A DNA stretch of 64,000 nt from Halorubrum sp. DM2 (GCF_901686465.1 NZ_LR594487.1:840894-904893); one strand, 5' to 3'; shown: positions 37,494 through 45,552, numbered from the stretch's first letter. Made by a program: numbers and translations. The notes: generated from the sequence alone by a model not told the origin.

Positions 37494-37586
37494 ATGGCCG
37501 TCTACACAGATAACTCCCGCGAGACGAAGCCGTACGACATCACCGACACCGGTATCTCCGTGTACGATCAGGCGAACATCTTCTGA
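37494..37586 (+). pseudogene. Displaced 3' end of the KaiC-like gene (30-codon fragment)
   Basis: ATG GCC GTC TAC ACA GAT leads in frame into the repeated tail NSRETKPYDITDTGISVYDQ and ends at TGA 37584-37586. It has no ATPase domain. The most economical reading is that it is the original end of the gene, separated when the insert arrived. The reading frame is intact, and the differences from the working copy are only silent, so separation was recent or the piece came from a related strain. Confidence 0.75.
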
Positions 37587-37587
37587 C
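37513..37587. repeat. 75-bp repeat copy 2 (att-like)
   Basis: Matches 35171-35245 with three silent substitutions; directly followed by GC-rich chromosomal sequence. Confidence 0.85.
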
Positions 37588-37666
37588 CGGCGGGGCCGAC
37601 GCCGAAGGCGACGGAACCCCCGCGACACACGACAAGCTTCATTTCTCGCCCACCGGTGTGTCGGGT

Positions 37667-37990
37667 ATGACTGCGCCGTAGGTCACCACCGGACTGGCTT
37701 CGAAGTACGTCGGCCTCCCCGCACAGATCGCCGAGTTCCTCGTCGTCGCCGCCGCGCTGTACCTCCCCGGGCGGTACGTCGTCAGGCCGCTCGTCAGTTG
37801 GGTGTTCGACCGCCGAGCCCTCGCTCCGACCCTCGAACGGACGGTCGAGAAGCTGATCGGCGTCGGCACCTTCGTGATCGCGCTAGTCGTCGCGGCGTGG
37901 GTCGCGGGCTTTACCGCGCTGTCTGTGACCGCGCTTCGCACCACCGGCTTCGGAGCTGAATCTGGCGCTCGCCCGACGGGACATCGCTGT
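37667..37990 (+). pseudogene. Degraded membrane-protein gene, MscS-like N-terminus
   Basis: ATG at 37667 is followed by TAG at codon 5 (37679-37681), but the same frame stays open and encodes YVGLPAQIAEFLVVAAALYL, GRYVVRPLVSWV, and TFVIALVVAAWVAGFTALS, two hydrophobic helices in an arrangement like the start of haloarchaeal MscS channels. It then shifts into unrelated frame before the histidine kinase. Nothing of the channel pore domain remains. The assignment to MscS is tentative, but breakage is clear from the early stop. Confidence 0.45.
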
Positions 37991-38079
37991 GTCACGAATC
38001 CCTCCCGTCAGAGAACGACCGAAACGCGCTGGAACGGAAGGCGATATGTACCTCCATGCCGACACGTCGACCGAAGGTG

Positions 38080-39114
38080 ATGTCGTCTCTCTCTCGCCCG
38101 AACGCCGTCGGTCTCGTCGGTGTCTCGATCGTCGTCGCGACCGCGGTCACGGGCGTAGTCGCCGACGTGTCGACGCGAACCGTCCTCCTCCAGTCGTCCG
38201 TCCCGCTCGCCGTCGGGATCGGTCTCGTCGGCTACGGCGCGTTCCTCCGCACCCGAGAGGTCGACCTGAAACCCCGGACAGTCCTGACGGGGACCGCCCT
38301 CGGTCTCGGTGCGTTCCTCGTCGTCGGCGCGTGGTTCGGCCTGATAAGCGCGCGCCCGGACACGTCGATCCGGCTGTCGATCGTCGCCTCGTTGAGTATC
38401 GGGTCCGCGTTCGGAACCCTCGTCGGGAGCTACGCGACACAGCTACACGACGCGAACGAGCGCCTCCGGGAGACGAACCGACGGCTCAAGGCGAGGAACG
38501 ACCAGATGGACGAGTTCGTGGACGTGGCGAGCCACGACCTTCGGAACCCCGTGAACGTCGCTCAGGGACGCCTCGAACTGGCACGGGACGAGCGCGACAG
38601 CGAACACCTCAGATCGGCCGGGAGGGCGCTCGACCGCATGGACGAACTCATCACCGACCTCGTCTCGCTGGCGAAGGCGGGCGATCAGATCCGGTCGTTC
38701 GAGCCGGTCGATCTCGGGGCCGTCAGCGAGGGCTGCTGGGATCTCGTCGCGACCCGGGACGCGTCGGTCTCCGTCGACACGAACCGTACGGTGCGCGCCG
38801 ACGGCAACCGAATCAAACAGATATTCGAAAACCTGTTCCGAAACGCTGTTCAGCACGGCGGCGACGGAGTCACCGTCACCGTCGGCGATCTCCCCGACGG
38901 GTTCTTCGTCGAAGACGACGGGGCCGGAATTCCCGAAGAACTCCGCGGAGCAGTCCTCGAAGACGGGTTCTCCACGTCCGCGGACGGCGTCGGTCTCGGT
39001 CTCTCCATCGTCGCACAGGTGTCACAGGCGCACGGCTGGGACGTGACCGTGACCGAAAGCAAGACCGGAGGTGCGCGGTTCGAGTTCACTGGCGTCGGGA
39101 CGGTCGACGACTGA
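38080..39114 (+). CDS. Membrane sensor histidine kinase
   Basis: About 344 residues. Four hydrophobic helices (residues about 5-105) form a membrane sensor without an extracellular domain. The HisKA region has FVDVASHDLRNPVNVAQ with phospho-accepting His152; the HATPase domain has N box ENLFRNAVQHG, G1 EDDGAGIP and G2 GLGLSIV. An upstream in-frame ATG at 38056 would add eight residues. No response regulator is adjacent. Its target is unknown, as is common for haloarchaeal orphan kinases. Confidence 0.9.
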   Translation: MSSLSRPNAVGLVGVSIVVATAVTGVVADVSTRTVLLQSSVPLAVGIGLVGYGAFLRTREVDLKPRTVLTGTALGLGAFLVVGAWFGLISARPDTSIRLSIVASLSIGSAFGTLVGSYATQLHDANERLRETNRRLKARNDQMDEFVDVASHDLRNPVNVAQGRLELARDERDSEHLRSAGRALDRMDELITDLVSLAKAGDQIRSFEPVDLGAVSEGCWDLVATRDASVSVDTNRTVRADGNRIKQIFENLFRNAVQHGGDGVTVTVGDLPDGFFVEDDGAGIPEELRGAVLEDGFSTSADGVGLGLSIVAQVSQAHGWDVTVTESKTGGARFEFTGVGTVDD

Positions 39115-39165
39115 TTCGGGCCACGAGTCGACTCGCTCGGAGTCGTTCGCTGCGCGCGATTAATA

Positions 39166-39230
39166 GGGCTCAATTCCGTGGGATACCTGCGGCTCGCGAG
39201 TTGCTCGCCGCAGGTATGCACCGTCCGGGA
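39166..39230. repeat. 65-bp direct repeat, copy A
   Basis: Matches 39367-39431 at 64 of 65 positions, 201 bp apart. It contains an 11-bp-stem hairpin (ATACCTGCGGC/GCCGCAGGTAT) and ends in 14 bp of the tRNA-Gly 3' end. Confidence 0.85.
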
Positions 39231-39282
39231 GTCCCGTGAGTGAAGCGAACGGGACAACGGACGGGGCACGAACGAAGTGAAG

Positions 39283-39304
39283 TGCACCGTCCGGGAATTG
39301 AACC
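39283..39304 (-). repeat. 22-bp fragment of the tRNA-Gly 3' end
   Basis: Identical to 39418-39439 of the intact tRNA (discriminator, acceptor strand and T arm part). This looks like an attachment-site scar. Confidence 0.75.
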
Positions 39305-39366
39305 GGAGGAAGACGGTCCGGGCATGCGGCCTCGCTTCGCTCGGCCGTTCCGGGCTGCGGCTTCCA

Positions 39367-39431
39367 GGGTTCAATTCCGTGGGATACCTGCGGCTCGCGA
39401 GTTGCTCGCCGCAGGTATGCACCGTCCGGGA
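39367..39431. repeat. 65-bp direct repeat, copy B
   Basis: Overlaps the intact tRNA-Gly 3' end. The hairpin arms are 39384-39394 and 39408-39418, directly at the tRNA 3' terminus, and could end transcription. Confidence 0.85.
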
Positions 39432-39488
39432 ATTGAACCCGGGCTATTAGCTTGGGAAGCTAATGTCCTACCACTGGACCAACGGTGC
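39418..39488 (-). tRNA. tRNA-Gly (anticodon CCC)
   Basis: 71-nt cloverleaf on the minus strand. The acceptor strands GCACCGT and ACGGTGC pair fully, and the anticodon loop TTCCCAA sits between TTAGC and GCTAA, giving anticodon CCC for GGG codons. The T arm CCGGG-TTCAATT-CCCGG is perfect, and no CCA is encoded. No intron. Three partial copies of its 3' end lie downstream. Confidence 0.92.
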
Positions 39489-39607
39489 GCGGACTGACGT
39501 ACCCGACCGTCCCACTTGAACGTAGCGTTTCGGTGGGCGCGGGCCACACGCCGGCCCCCGAATGCCGCGAGCCACACGCTTAAGCCGCGGCCGACGGTCT
39601 CGTGTCC

Positions 39608-41071
39608 ATGACCGACGACACAGCGGACGCGACCCGGTCGGACGGGGCTGCCGCGGTCGAGCGCGTGCGCGAGCGAGCGACGGACCTCGCGCCCGCGCTC
39701 GGCGCGACGTGGACCGACGACGAACCGTGGGCCTTCCTCACCGATCTCACCGCGATTGGGAGCCGCATGGCCGGCAGCGAGGGGGAGCGGCGGGCCGCCG
39801 GACTCGTCGCGGACGCCTTCGAGTGCGCGGGACTCGCGGACGTACGGACGGAGCCGTTCGACCTCCCGGCGTGGGAGCGCGGGTCAGCGTCGCTCGACGT
39901 GACCGTCCCGGGCCGGGACGGCGAGCCGGCGACGCGCTCGTTCGAGACGCTGGCGCTCCCGTACTCGCCCGCCGGAGACATCGCCGGCGAACTCGTCGAC
40001 GTCGGCTACGGCACCCCGGCGGAGATCGACGAGCGCGACGTGGAGGGCCGGATCGCGGTCGCCTCGACGACGACGCCCTCGGGCGGCCGGTTCGTCCACC
40101 GGATGGAAAAGTTCGGCTACGCGATCGATTCGGGCGCGGTCGGGTTCGTGTTCGTCAACCACGTCGACGGCCAGCTCCCTCCCACCGGGTCGCTCACGTT
40201 CGGGAAGGAGGCCGAGGCGGTCGCCGTCGGCGTCTCGAAGGAGACCGGCGCGTGGCTCCGCGAGTACGCGGTCGGGAGCGGGAGAACGGGCGGAGCCGGC
40301 GCTGACGACGGGGCGGCCGCCGGGTCGGGGCCGGTCGGGCGGGCCGAACTCTCCGTCGAGGCGTCGACGACGCCGGGCGAGAGCCGCAACGTGATCGGGC
40401 GCGCCGGACCGGACACCGACGAGCGCGTCCTCCTGCTCGCCCACTACGACGCACACGACATCGCGGAGGGCGCGCTCGACAACGGCTGCGGGATCGCGAC
40501 GGTCGCGACCGCGGCGGGGATCCTGTCGGACGCGGACCTCCCGCTCGGCGTCGACGTCGTCGCGGTCGGTGCCGAGGAGGTCGGGCTGCTCGGCGCGGAA
40601 CACCTCGCCGAGCGCGTCGACCGCGACCGGGTGAAGGGGGTGGTCAACGTCGACGGCGCGGGGCGGTTCCGGGACCTCGTCGCGCTCGCGCACGCATCCA
40701 CGGCGACCGCGTCGGTCGCGGAGGCGGTCTCGACGGCGACGCGCCAGCCGATCGAGGTTGACGCGGAGCCGCACCCGTTCTCCGACCAGTGGCCGTTTGT
40801 ACGCCGCGGCGTGCCGGCGCTCCAGCTCCACAGCGACTCCGGCGACCGCGGCCGGGGATGGGGTCACACCCACGCGGACACCCGGGACAAGGTCGACGAC
40901 CGGAACGTCCGCGAACACGCGATGCTGATCGCCCTGATCGTCGCCGAGTTCGCGGCCGACGAGCGCGGCCTCCCGCGGCTCGACCGTGACGAACTCGCCG
41001 CCGCGTTCCGCGAGGCCGACTTCGAGACCGGGATGCGCGCCGCCGACCTCTGGCCGGCCGACTGGGACTGA
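39608..41071 (+). CDS. M28-family metallopeptidase
   Basis: 487-residue zinc aminopeptidase-type protein. The M28 metal sites are visible in order: HYDAHDIAEGALDNGCG (His and Asp), GAEEVGLLG (catalytic Glu and metal Glu), NVDGAG (Asp) and the C-terminal GHTHADTRDKVD (His). A PA-like insert (about residues 105-225) separates the start from the catalytic domain, as in many M28 peptidases. No signal peptide is seen, so it is probably cytoplasmic. The ATG at 39608 is preferred to a GTG two codons earlier. Confidence 0.92.
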   Translation: MTDDTADATRSDGAAAVERVRERATDLAPALGATWTDDEPWAFLTDLTAIGSRMAGSEGERRAAGLVADAFECAGLADVRTEPFDLPAWERGSASLDVTVPGRDGEPATRSFETLALPYSPAGDIAGELVDVGYGTPAEIDERDVEGRIAVASTTTPSGGRFVHRMEKFGYAIDSGAVGFVFVNHVDGQLPPTGSLTFGKEAEAVAVGVSKETGAWLREYAVGSGRTGGAGADDGAAAGSGPVGRAELSVEASTTPGESRNVIGRAGPDTDERVLLLAHYDAHDIAEGALDNGCGIATVATAAGILSDADLPLGVDVVAVGAEEVGLLGAEHLAERVDRDRVKGVVNVDGAGRFRDLVALAHASTATASVAEAVSTATRQPIEVDAEPHPFSDQWPFVRRGVPALQLHSDSGDRGRGWGHTHADTRDKVDDRNVREHAMLIALIVAEFAADERGLPRLDRDELAAAFREADFETGMRAADLWPADWD

Positions 41072-41116
41072 GTCGCGCACGGGACGGGCGAGCCGGCCCG
41101 GCGGGACGAGCCGCCG

Positions 41117-42085
41117 TCACTCGACGTCGGCGTCCGGCGTCGGCGGCGGCAGGCGCTTGTGTGCCGTCGCGCAGTGCCGACCGAGGAGGTCCGTGACGAG
41201 CTCGCGGTCGACGGGCGCGAACTCGCCGGCGCGCTCGCCGCCAGTCACGTTGGCGTCAGCGACCGCCGCCGCGATCCGTTTGACGACCGCGTCTGGGTCC
41301 AGCCCGCGGTCGACGCCGAGGTGGAGGACGGGATCGATCACCTCGTAGGGAGCGCCCAGATCGTCCGCGTCGCGCTGCCCCGGCAGGAACCCGGCGGACG
41401 GTGGCTTCTCGACGACGAACTCCGGGACGTTGAGTTCGGCCGCAAGCGACCGGACGTGTGTCTTGTAGAGGTGGCCGAGCGGGAACAGGTCGGCCGCGCC
41501 GTCGCCGTGTTTCGTCAGGTAGCCCGAGAGCAGTTCGCTCCGGTTGGCGGTGCCACAGACCAGGCGGTTCGTCGCGTTGGCGGCGAGGTACGCGACGGCC
41601 ATGCGGAGGCGCGCGACCGCGTTTCCGGACCGGACCGGCTCGTCGTGGAGGTCGAACCGGTCGGGGACGACCGCGCCGAACTGCGCGAACAGCGGCTGGA
41701 GGTGAACGGTGTCGTGTTCGATCCCCAGCGCCTCCGCGAGCGCCTCTGCGTCGCGGGCGTGCGGCGCGCCGATCTTGTTACACGGCAGTACCAGCCCGTA
41801 CACCCGGTCGGCACCGAGGGCCTCGACGGCGAGTGCGGCTGTCACCGTCGAGTCGAGGCCGCCGCTCATGTTCACGACCGCCCCGTCGGCACCCGCGGCG
41901 TCGACCCGCTCCACGACGAACGACCGGATCCGGTCGCGCTCGACCGTCGGATCGCGGTCCGGGAGCAGCGACCGGTAGGGCGACCGATCGCGGTCAGTGA
42001 CGGGCCCGTCGTCGGCCGCAACGCTGCTGCTCGACTCCGACGAGGCGGACCCGTCGGGACCGAACGCGGACTCGCGGTCAGCCAT
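41117..42085 (-). CDS. nadE: NAD synthetase NadE
   Basis: 322-residue ammonia-dependent NAD+ synthase. The PP-loop SGGLDS is at residues 74-79. The substrate pocket segment NRSELLSGYLTKHGDGAADL and KPPSAGFLPGQRDADDLG follow. The first about 45 residues are an acidic, serine-rich leader specific to this protein. It converts nicotinic acid adenine dinucleotide to NAD+ with ATP and ammonia. The stop is 46 bp from the stop of the convergent M28 gene. Confidence 0.93.
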   Translation of the reverse strand: MADRESAFGPDGSASSESSSSVAADDGPVTDRDRSPYRSLLPDRDPTVERDRIRSFVVERVDAAGADGAVVNMSGGLDSTVTAALAVEALGADRVYGLVLPCNKIGAPHARDAEALAEALGIEHDTVHLQPLFAQFGAVVPDRFDLHDEPVRSGNAVARLRMAVAYLAANATNRLVCGTANRSELLSGYLTKHGDGAADLFPLGHLYKTHVRSLAAELNVPEFVVEKPPSAGFLPGQRDADDLGAPYEVIDPVLHLGVDRGLDPDAVVKRIAAAVADANVTGGERAGEFAPVDRELVTDLLGRHCATAHKRLPPPTPDADVE

Positions 42086-42472
42086 CGATCTCTCCCTCCT
42101 GGCCCGTCGGTACTCCGGCTCGAACGAGCCGCCCGCCGACTCCGCTCCGTTCGTCGATCCGAATCGTCATCGGTTGTCCGCGGCTTCCGTTCGCCCCGGT
42201 AAATACCTGCGGTGTAGATAATATAAGGAATTGAGACTCTTCACCCGCTACCCGTAGATATTAGCATAAATTTGTACACGTACATGGATTATTCTCCATA
42301 TAACTTCTATACTCACGGAATTCATCCCCGTTTGGGTGGCTGCCCTCACGATTACTCACTTCGGAACCATAGGAATCTATATATTCAACTTCGAGCCGGA
42401 TATACGCCAGTATCAAGCATATAATGTCGTTATATACAAACATTTATTGTCTAAACTGCGGTCGATATATCC
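42086..42472. other. 387-bp AT-rich spacer without a certain gene
   Basis: From about 42200 the sequence is AT-rich with several stop codons in all frames; a short 60-codon minus frame at 42261-42443 has no recognisable features and was not called. An ATTTATTG element near 42443 serves the HTH gene that follows. Confidence 0.5.
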
Positions 42473-43960
42473 ATGTCGAACATTGAGTTGAGTTCCAGCC
42501 AGAATCGCGTGCTCACCGCGCTCGTGAACCTCTCCGAGGGGCGGGACGCGCCGGTACAGGGACGCGAGATAGCCGACGCCATCGACCGCAACGCGGGGAC
42601 GGTTCGCAACCGGATGGGAAGCCTCCGAACGCTCGGTCTCGTCGAGGGGGTCGCCGGTCCCGACGGCGGCTACGTCCCGACCGACAGCGCGTACGACGTA
42701 CTCGGCATCGAGCGGCTGGAGGACGCCGCGACGACCCCCGTCGAGCGCGAGGGAGCCCCCGTCGAGGACGTCACGGTCGCGGAGATCGACCTGTCGAGCG
42801 TCGCGAACCCCGAACTGTGCCGCGCCGAACTCGTGATCCGCGGTCCGGTCGGTCCCTTCGACGCGGGCGATCACGTCACCGTCGGGCCGACGCCCGCGAC
42901 CGGGCTGCGGCTCTCGGGCGTGGTGGACGCGACGAACGTCGACGGCAACTCCCTCCTGGTCCGCGTCGACGGGATGGAGACGCCGACGGGCGGCTCCGCG
43001 GCCTGAGCTACTCTCTCTCTCGCCGACCGTAGCCAGTCGCTCGCGGACCGCGCCGGTGGCGGCCGCGGCGTGGCGCGCGTCTCGGTGTCGCTCGCCAAAG
43101 GCGACGCACGCGCTTTCGAGCGCCTCGCGGTCGACCGTGAACTCCGCCTCCGGGTACGTCACGTCCCACAACACGAGCGGCTCGGCGGGTGCCGGCCCGA
43201 CACCCCGTCCGCCGGCGACCGGCTCGTCGGCGAGCAGCCGGTCGATCCACGCGAGGTCCGCCGTCCCCCGGCTCACCGCCCTGACCGCGGCGACGACCCG
43301 GCGCACAAGCGACCGCGGGAACCCGCCCGCTGCGAGTTCGACGACGATCACGTCCCCGTCTCGGGTCGCTTGCGCGTCGAGGTCGCGCACGGTCCCCGTC
43401 TCGTCGGTCGTCAGGTTGTGGAAGTCGTGTTCCCCGTCGAACCGCGCGAGCGCGTCGCGGAACCGGTCGTCGTCGACCGCGTGTTCGGGGTCCCGCGGGC
43501 GCTCGTGCGTCGCGTCGGAGCCGTCTCCGTCAGCGTCGCTGTCGTCGTCACCGTTGCCGGCGGCGGGTGCGTAGAGGTGATACCGGTACGTCCGCCGGAC
43601 CGCGTCGTGGGTCGCGTGAAAGCCCTCCCCGACGTCGGCGGCGGCCCACACGCGGACCGACCCCGGCAGGTGTCCGTTGAACGCGCGCGGCGTGAGCCAC
43701 GTCGGTGCTTCGAACGCGACGGTCTGTGCCACCGCTGAGACCCCCGCGTCGGTCCGACCGGCGGCGGCGTAGCCGGGCGGCGTGGCGTGGGTCGGTCCGT
43801 CGCCGCGCTCGACGACTCCGTGTTCGGCGAGCGCGTCGAGGAGCGCGTCCGAGACCGTGTGCGCGTGCGGCTGGCGCTGGAAGCCGGCGTACTCCCGGCC
43901 GTCGTACGCGACGCGGAACGCGCGGGTGACGGTCTCCCGCGCGGACGAGTCGCTCGTCAC
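42413..43960 (-). CDS. truA: tRNA pseudouridine synthase TruA with read-through C-terminus
   Basis: The TruA fold occupies the first about 316 codons (43960 to about 43012). The catalytic aspartate is Asp71 in AAAGRTDAGVSA, and the RNA-binding region around GFPRSLVRRVV is intact. It forms pseudouridine 38-40 in tRNA anticodon arms. An internal acidic insert (about residues 133-160) is halophile-specific. Instead of stopping at the TAG at 43008-43010, the frame passes it by two bases within a (CT)5C run and continues about 200 codons antisense to the neighbouring regulator to 42413. Four CT units would restore the stop at GER-E. The extension is unlikely to be functional. Confidence 0.8.
   Translation of the reverse strand: MTSDSSARETVTRAFRVAYDGREYAGFQRQPHAHTVSDALLDALAEHGVVERGDGPTHATPPGYAAAGRTDAGVSAVAQTVAFEAPTWLTPRAFNGHLPGSVRVWAAADVGEGFHATHDAVRRTYRYHLYAPAAGNGDDDSDADGDGSDATHERPRDPEHAVDDDRFRDALARFDGEHDFHNLTTDETGTVRDLDAQATRDGDVIVVELAAGGFPRSLVRRVVAAVRAVSRGTADLAWIDRLLADEPVAGGRGVGPAPAEPLVLWDVTYPEAEFTVDREALESACVAFGERHRDARHAAAATGAVRERLATVGERESSSGRGAARRRLHPVDADQEGVAVDVRRVHHAREPQPGRGRRPDGDVIARVEGTDRTADHEFGAAQFGVRDARQVDLRDRDVLDGGSLALDGGRRGVLQPLDAEYVVRAVGRDVAAVGTGDPLDETERSEASHPVANRPRVAVDGVGYLASLYRRVPPLGEVHERGEHAILAGTQLNVRHGYIDRSLDNKCLYITTLYA
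42473..43006 (+). CDS. Winged-helix regulator, Rrf2-like annotation group
   Basis: 177-residue protein with an N-terminal winged helix (SSQNRVLTALVNLSEGRDAPVQGREIADAIDR, recognition helix GTVRNRMGSLRTLGLVEG) and a C-terminal beta-rich domain starting EDVTVAEIDLSSVANPELC. Related haloarchaeal proteins are labelled Rrf2 or simple HTH regulators. The C-terminal domain begins with a conserved cysteine but lacks an iron-sulfur signature. Leaderless start: ATTTATTG lies about 27 nt upstream. Downstream the antisense reading of truA runs over the whole gene because of a frameshift in that gene. Confidence 0.8.
   Translation: MSNIELSSSQNRVLTALVNLSEGRDAPVQGREIADAIDRNAGTVRNRMGSLRTLGLVEGVAGPDGGYVPTDSAYDVLGIERLEDAATTPVEREGAPVEDVTVAEIDLSSVANPELCRAELVIRGPVGPFDAGDHVTVGPTPATGLRLSGVVDATNVDGNSLLVRVDGMETPTGGSAA
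43011..43021. repeat. (CT)5C dinucleotide run at the end of truA
   Basis: The run lies directly before the TAG that would end TruA. The number of units sets the frame at that stop. Confidence 0.85.
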
Positions 43961-44448
43961 CGACTCCCCGACGCGCCGCCCACGTCGTCAACAGCCGCGT
44001 CGCTTCTCTCCCCCTCCGCCTCCGATTCGGCCATCGGAACCGTCACCACGGGCACGGACGCGACGCGGATGACCTTCTCGGTCACGCTCCCGAGGAGCAG
44101 TCGGCGGATCCCCCGGCGGGTGTGGCTCGGCATGACCACGATGTCAGCGCCGTCCTCGATCGCGTTCTCGATCACTTCGAGCGGGTCGCCGCGGGCGACG
44201 CTCCCGACGGTTTCCACCCCGGCGGCCTCCAGTTCGTCGGTCACCGCCTCCACGCGCTCCTCGGCCGCGTCGACCAGCCGCTCGGAGAACGCCCCCGTTC
44301 GGGGCCCCGCGAGCGTGTCGACCGCGGTGTCGGCGGCGGAGACGACGTGGACCGTCGCGTCGTAGCGCTCGGCGAGGCCGACCGCGTGCGTGATCGCGTC
44401 GTTCGCCTCGCCGACGGGCGCGACGGGCAGGAGAATCTCGTCGTACAT
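43957..44448 (-). CDS. Universal stress protein (UspA family)
   Basis: 163-residue Usp domain with start MYDEILLPVAPVGEANDAI and the ATP-loop GADIVVMPSHTRRGIRRLLLGSVTEKVIR near residues 98-126, which keeps GxxRxxxGS-like features and may bind ATP. A short serine/glutamate-rich tail follows. Its stop overlaps the truA start by four bases (ATGA), so truA is translationally coupled downstream. Confidence 0.85.
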   Translation of the reverse strand: MYDEILLPVAPVGEANDAITHAVGLAERYDATVHVVSAADTAVDTLAGPRTGAFSERLVDAAEERVEAVTDELEAAGVETVGSVARGDPLEVIENAIEDGADIVVMPSHTRRGIRRLLLGSVTEKVIRVASVPVVTVPMAESEAEGERSDAAVDDVGGASGSR

Positions 44449-44550
44449 ACGCGATACTGCTCACGGCCGGCGGAAAACGATATCGGCCGGCAGAGCGGTC
44501 AGCCGAGCGGGGCGGTCAGCGCCGAGATCGGGACACCGGATCGGCGAGCG

Positions 44551-44751
44551 TCACAGTCCGATCGCGTCGAGCAGGTCGAAGCCGACACCGGCGTAGCCGA
44601 CCAGCTTGAATCCGAGGTAGATCCCGACGATCGCCATCACGCCAGGCAGCTCCGGCGGCGCGGGGATCGGGACGCGGAGGAACGCGAACAGCGCGCCGAC
44701 CGTCACGCCGACGAGGAGCGCGGCGACGGTCAAGACTGGGGTCGAACTCAT
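44551..44751 (-). CDS. XapX/DUF1427-type small membrane protein
   Basis: 66-residue protein with two hydrophobic helices: [23 protein letters not shown] and [23 protein letters not shown]. The [18 protein letters not shown] centre is characteristic of the XapX domain. Function is unknown. I chose the ATG at 44751, which precedes the domain; a longer frame would add unrelated basic residues that are antisense to the cyclophilin gene. Confidence 0.8.
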   Translation of the reverse strand: MSSTPVLTVAALLVGVTVGALFAFLRVPIPAPPELPGVMAIVGIYLGFKLVGYAGVGFDLLDAIGL

Positions 44752-44869
44752 GCCGTCGCGTCGGCGGCGTTCGTTCATAAACGCGGTGTTCGCGGTCGGC
44801 GACTCGCCCGCGCGGATTGGCACTGCGCGGATGGGCAGGGTTTTCCGGCGCGCGTCCCTCCTCAAGAAC

Positions 44870-45436
44870 ATGGCACGAGAGGTTTCCAACCCCGACAACC
44901 CGCAGGTGACGCTCCAGACCAACCACGGCGACATCGTCGTCGAGCTGTTCGCCGACCGCGCGCCGAAGACGGTCGAGAACTTCCTCGGTCTGGCCCGCCA
45001 CGACCCCGCCGCCGACGCGGAGCCGGCGCGCGACACGAACACGTGGGAAGACCCCAAGACGGGCGAGGTCCGCGGCGACTCGCTGTACGAGGGCATCGTC
45101 TTCCACCGCGTCATCGACGACTTCATGATCCAGGGCGGCGACCCGATGGAGAACGGCCGCGGCGGCCCCGGCTACCAGTTCGACGACGAGTTCCACGACG
45201 ACCTCACCCACGACGGTCCCGGCATTCTCTCGATGGCGAACTCCGGCCCGAACACGAACGGCTCGCAGTTCTTCATCACGCTCGACGCCACCCCGCACCT
45301 CGACGGCAAACACGCCGTCTTCGGGCAGGTCATCGACGGGATGGACGTCGTCGAGGAGATCGGCGGCGTGCCGACCGGCCGCAACGACGACCCCCGCGAG
45401 GCCGTCGAGATCGAGAAAGTCGACGTCGACGAGTAA
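44870..45436 (+). CDS. Cyclophilin-type peptidyl-prolyl isomerase
   Basis: 188-residue cyclophilin. Core motifs are [51 protein letters not shown] and [12 protein letters not shown]. The catalytic arginine (FHR) and the FFIT and HAVFG pockets are intact. It accelerates proline isomerisation and folding in the cytoplasm; no signal peptide is present. A 20-residue acidic insert ([18 protein letters not shown]) is present after residue 45. The start at 44870 begins the family-like [10 protein letters not shown]; the frame is open upstream but unconserved. Confidence 0.94.
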   Translation: MAREVSNPDNPQVTLQTNHGDIVVELFADRAPKTVENFLGLARHDPAADAEPARDTNTWEDPKTGEVRGDSLYEGIVFHRVIDDFMIQGGDPMENGRGGPGYQFDDEFHDDLTHDGPGILSMANSGPNTNGSQFFITLDATPHLDGKHAVFGQVIDGMDVVEEIGGVPTGRNDDPREAVEIEKVDVDE

Positions 45437-45552
45437 CGCCCCGAATCGCGGTTCGCGCGCGACGACGACCGCGTCGCGGTCGCGTGCGTTCCCCTCTCAC
45501 GCTGCGGGGAGTTGAGAAGAGTTAAATCGTCCCCGACGTAAGCGTGGTTTAC

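Larger units (their letters stand above)
35246..37512. mobile_element. AT-rich insert between repeated gene ends, with one KAP NTPase gene
   Basis: About 2.27 kb bounded by the two 75-bp repeats. Composition is AT-rich, and gene style differs from both sides. It carries one gene and no integrase, transposase or terminal inverted repeat that I can see. It could be an integrative mini-element mobilised in trans, a remnant of a larger one, or DNA joined by recombination within the conserved gene end. The repeat pattern resembles that of islands which replace the 3' end of the host gene. Confidence 0.6.

Noticed and set aside
35246-37512. Casposon or IS insertion
   Set aside because: No Cas1, polymerase, transposase or terminal inverted repeats; the repeats are a 75-bp gene end, too long for a target-site duplication.
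42261-42443. Sixty-codon minus-strand gene before the regulator
   Set aside because: AT-rich spacer sequence, no motif and it overlaps the promoter of the neighbouring gene.
42413-43960. A genuine 515-residue TruA fusion protein
   Set aside because: Beyond residue about 316 the sequence is antisense to a well-supported regulator gene and has no domain features.
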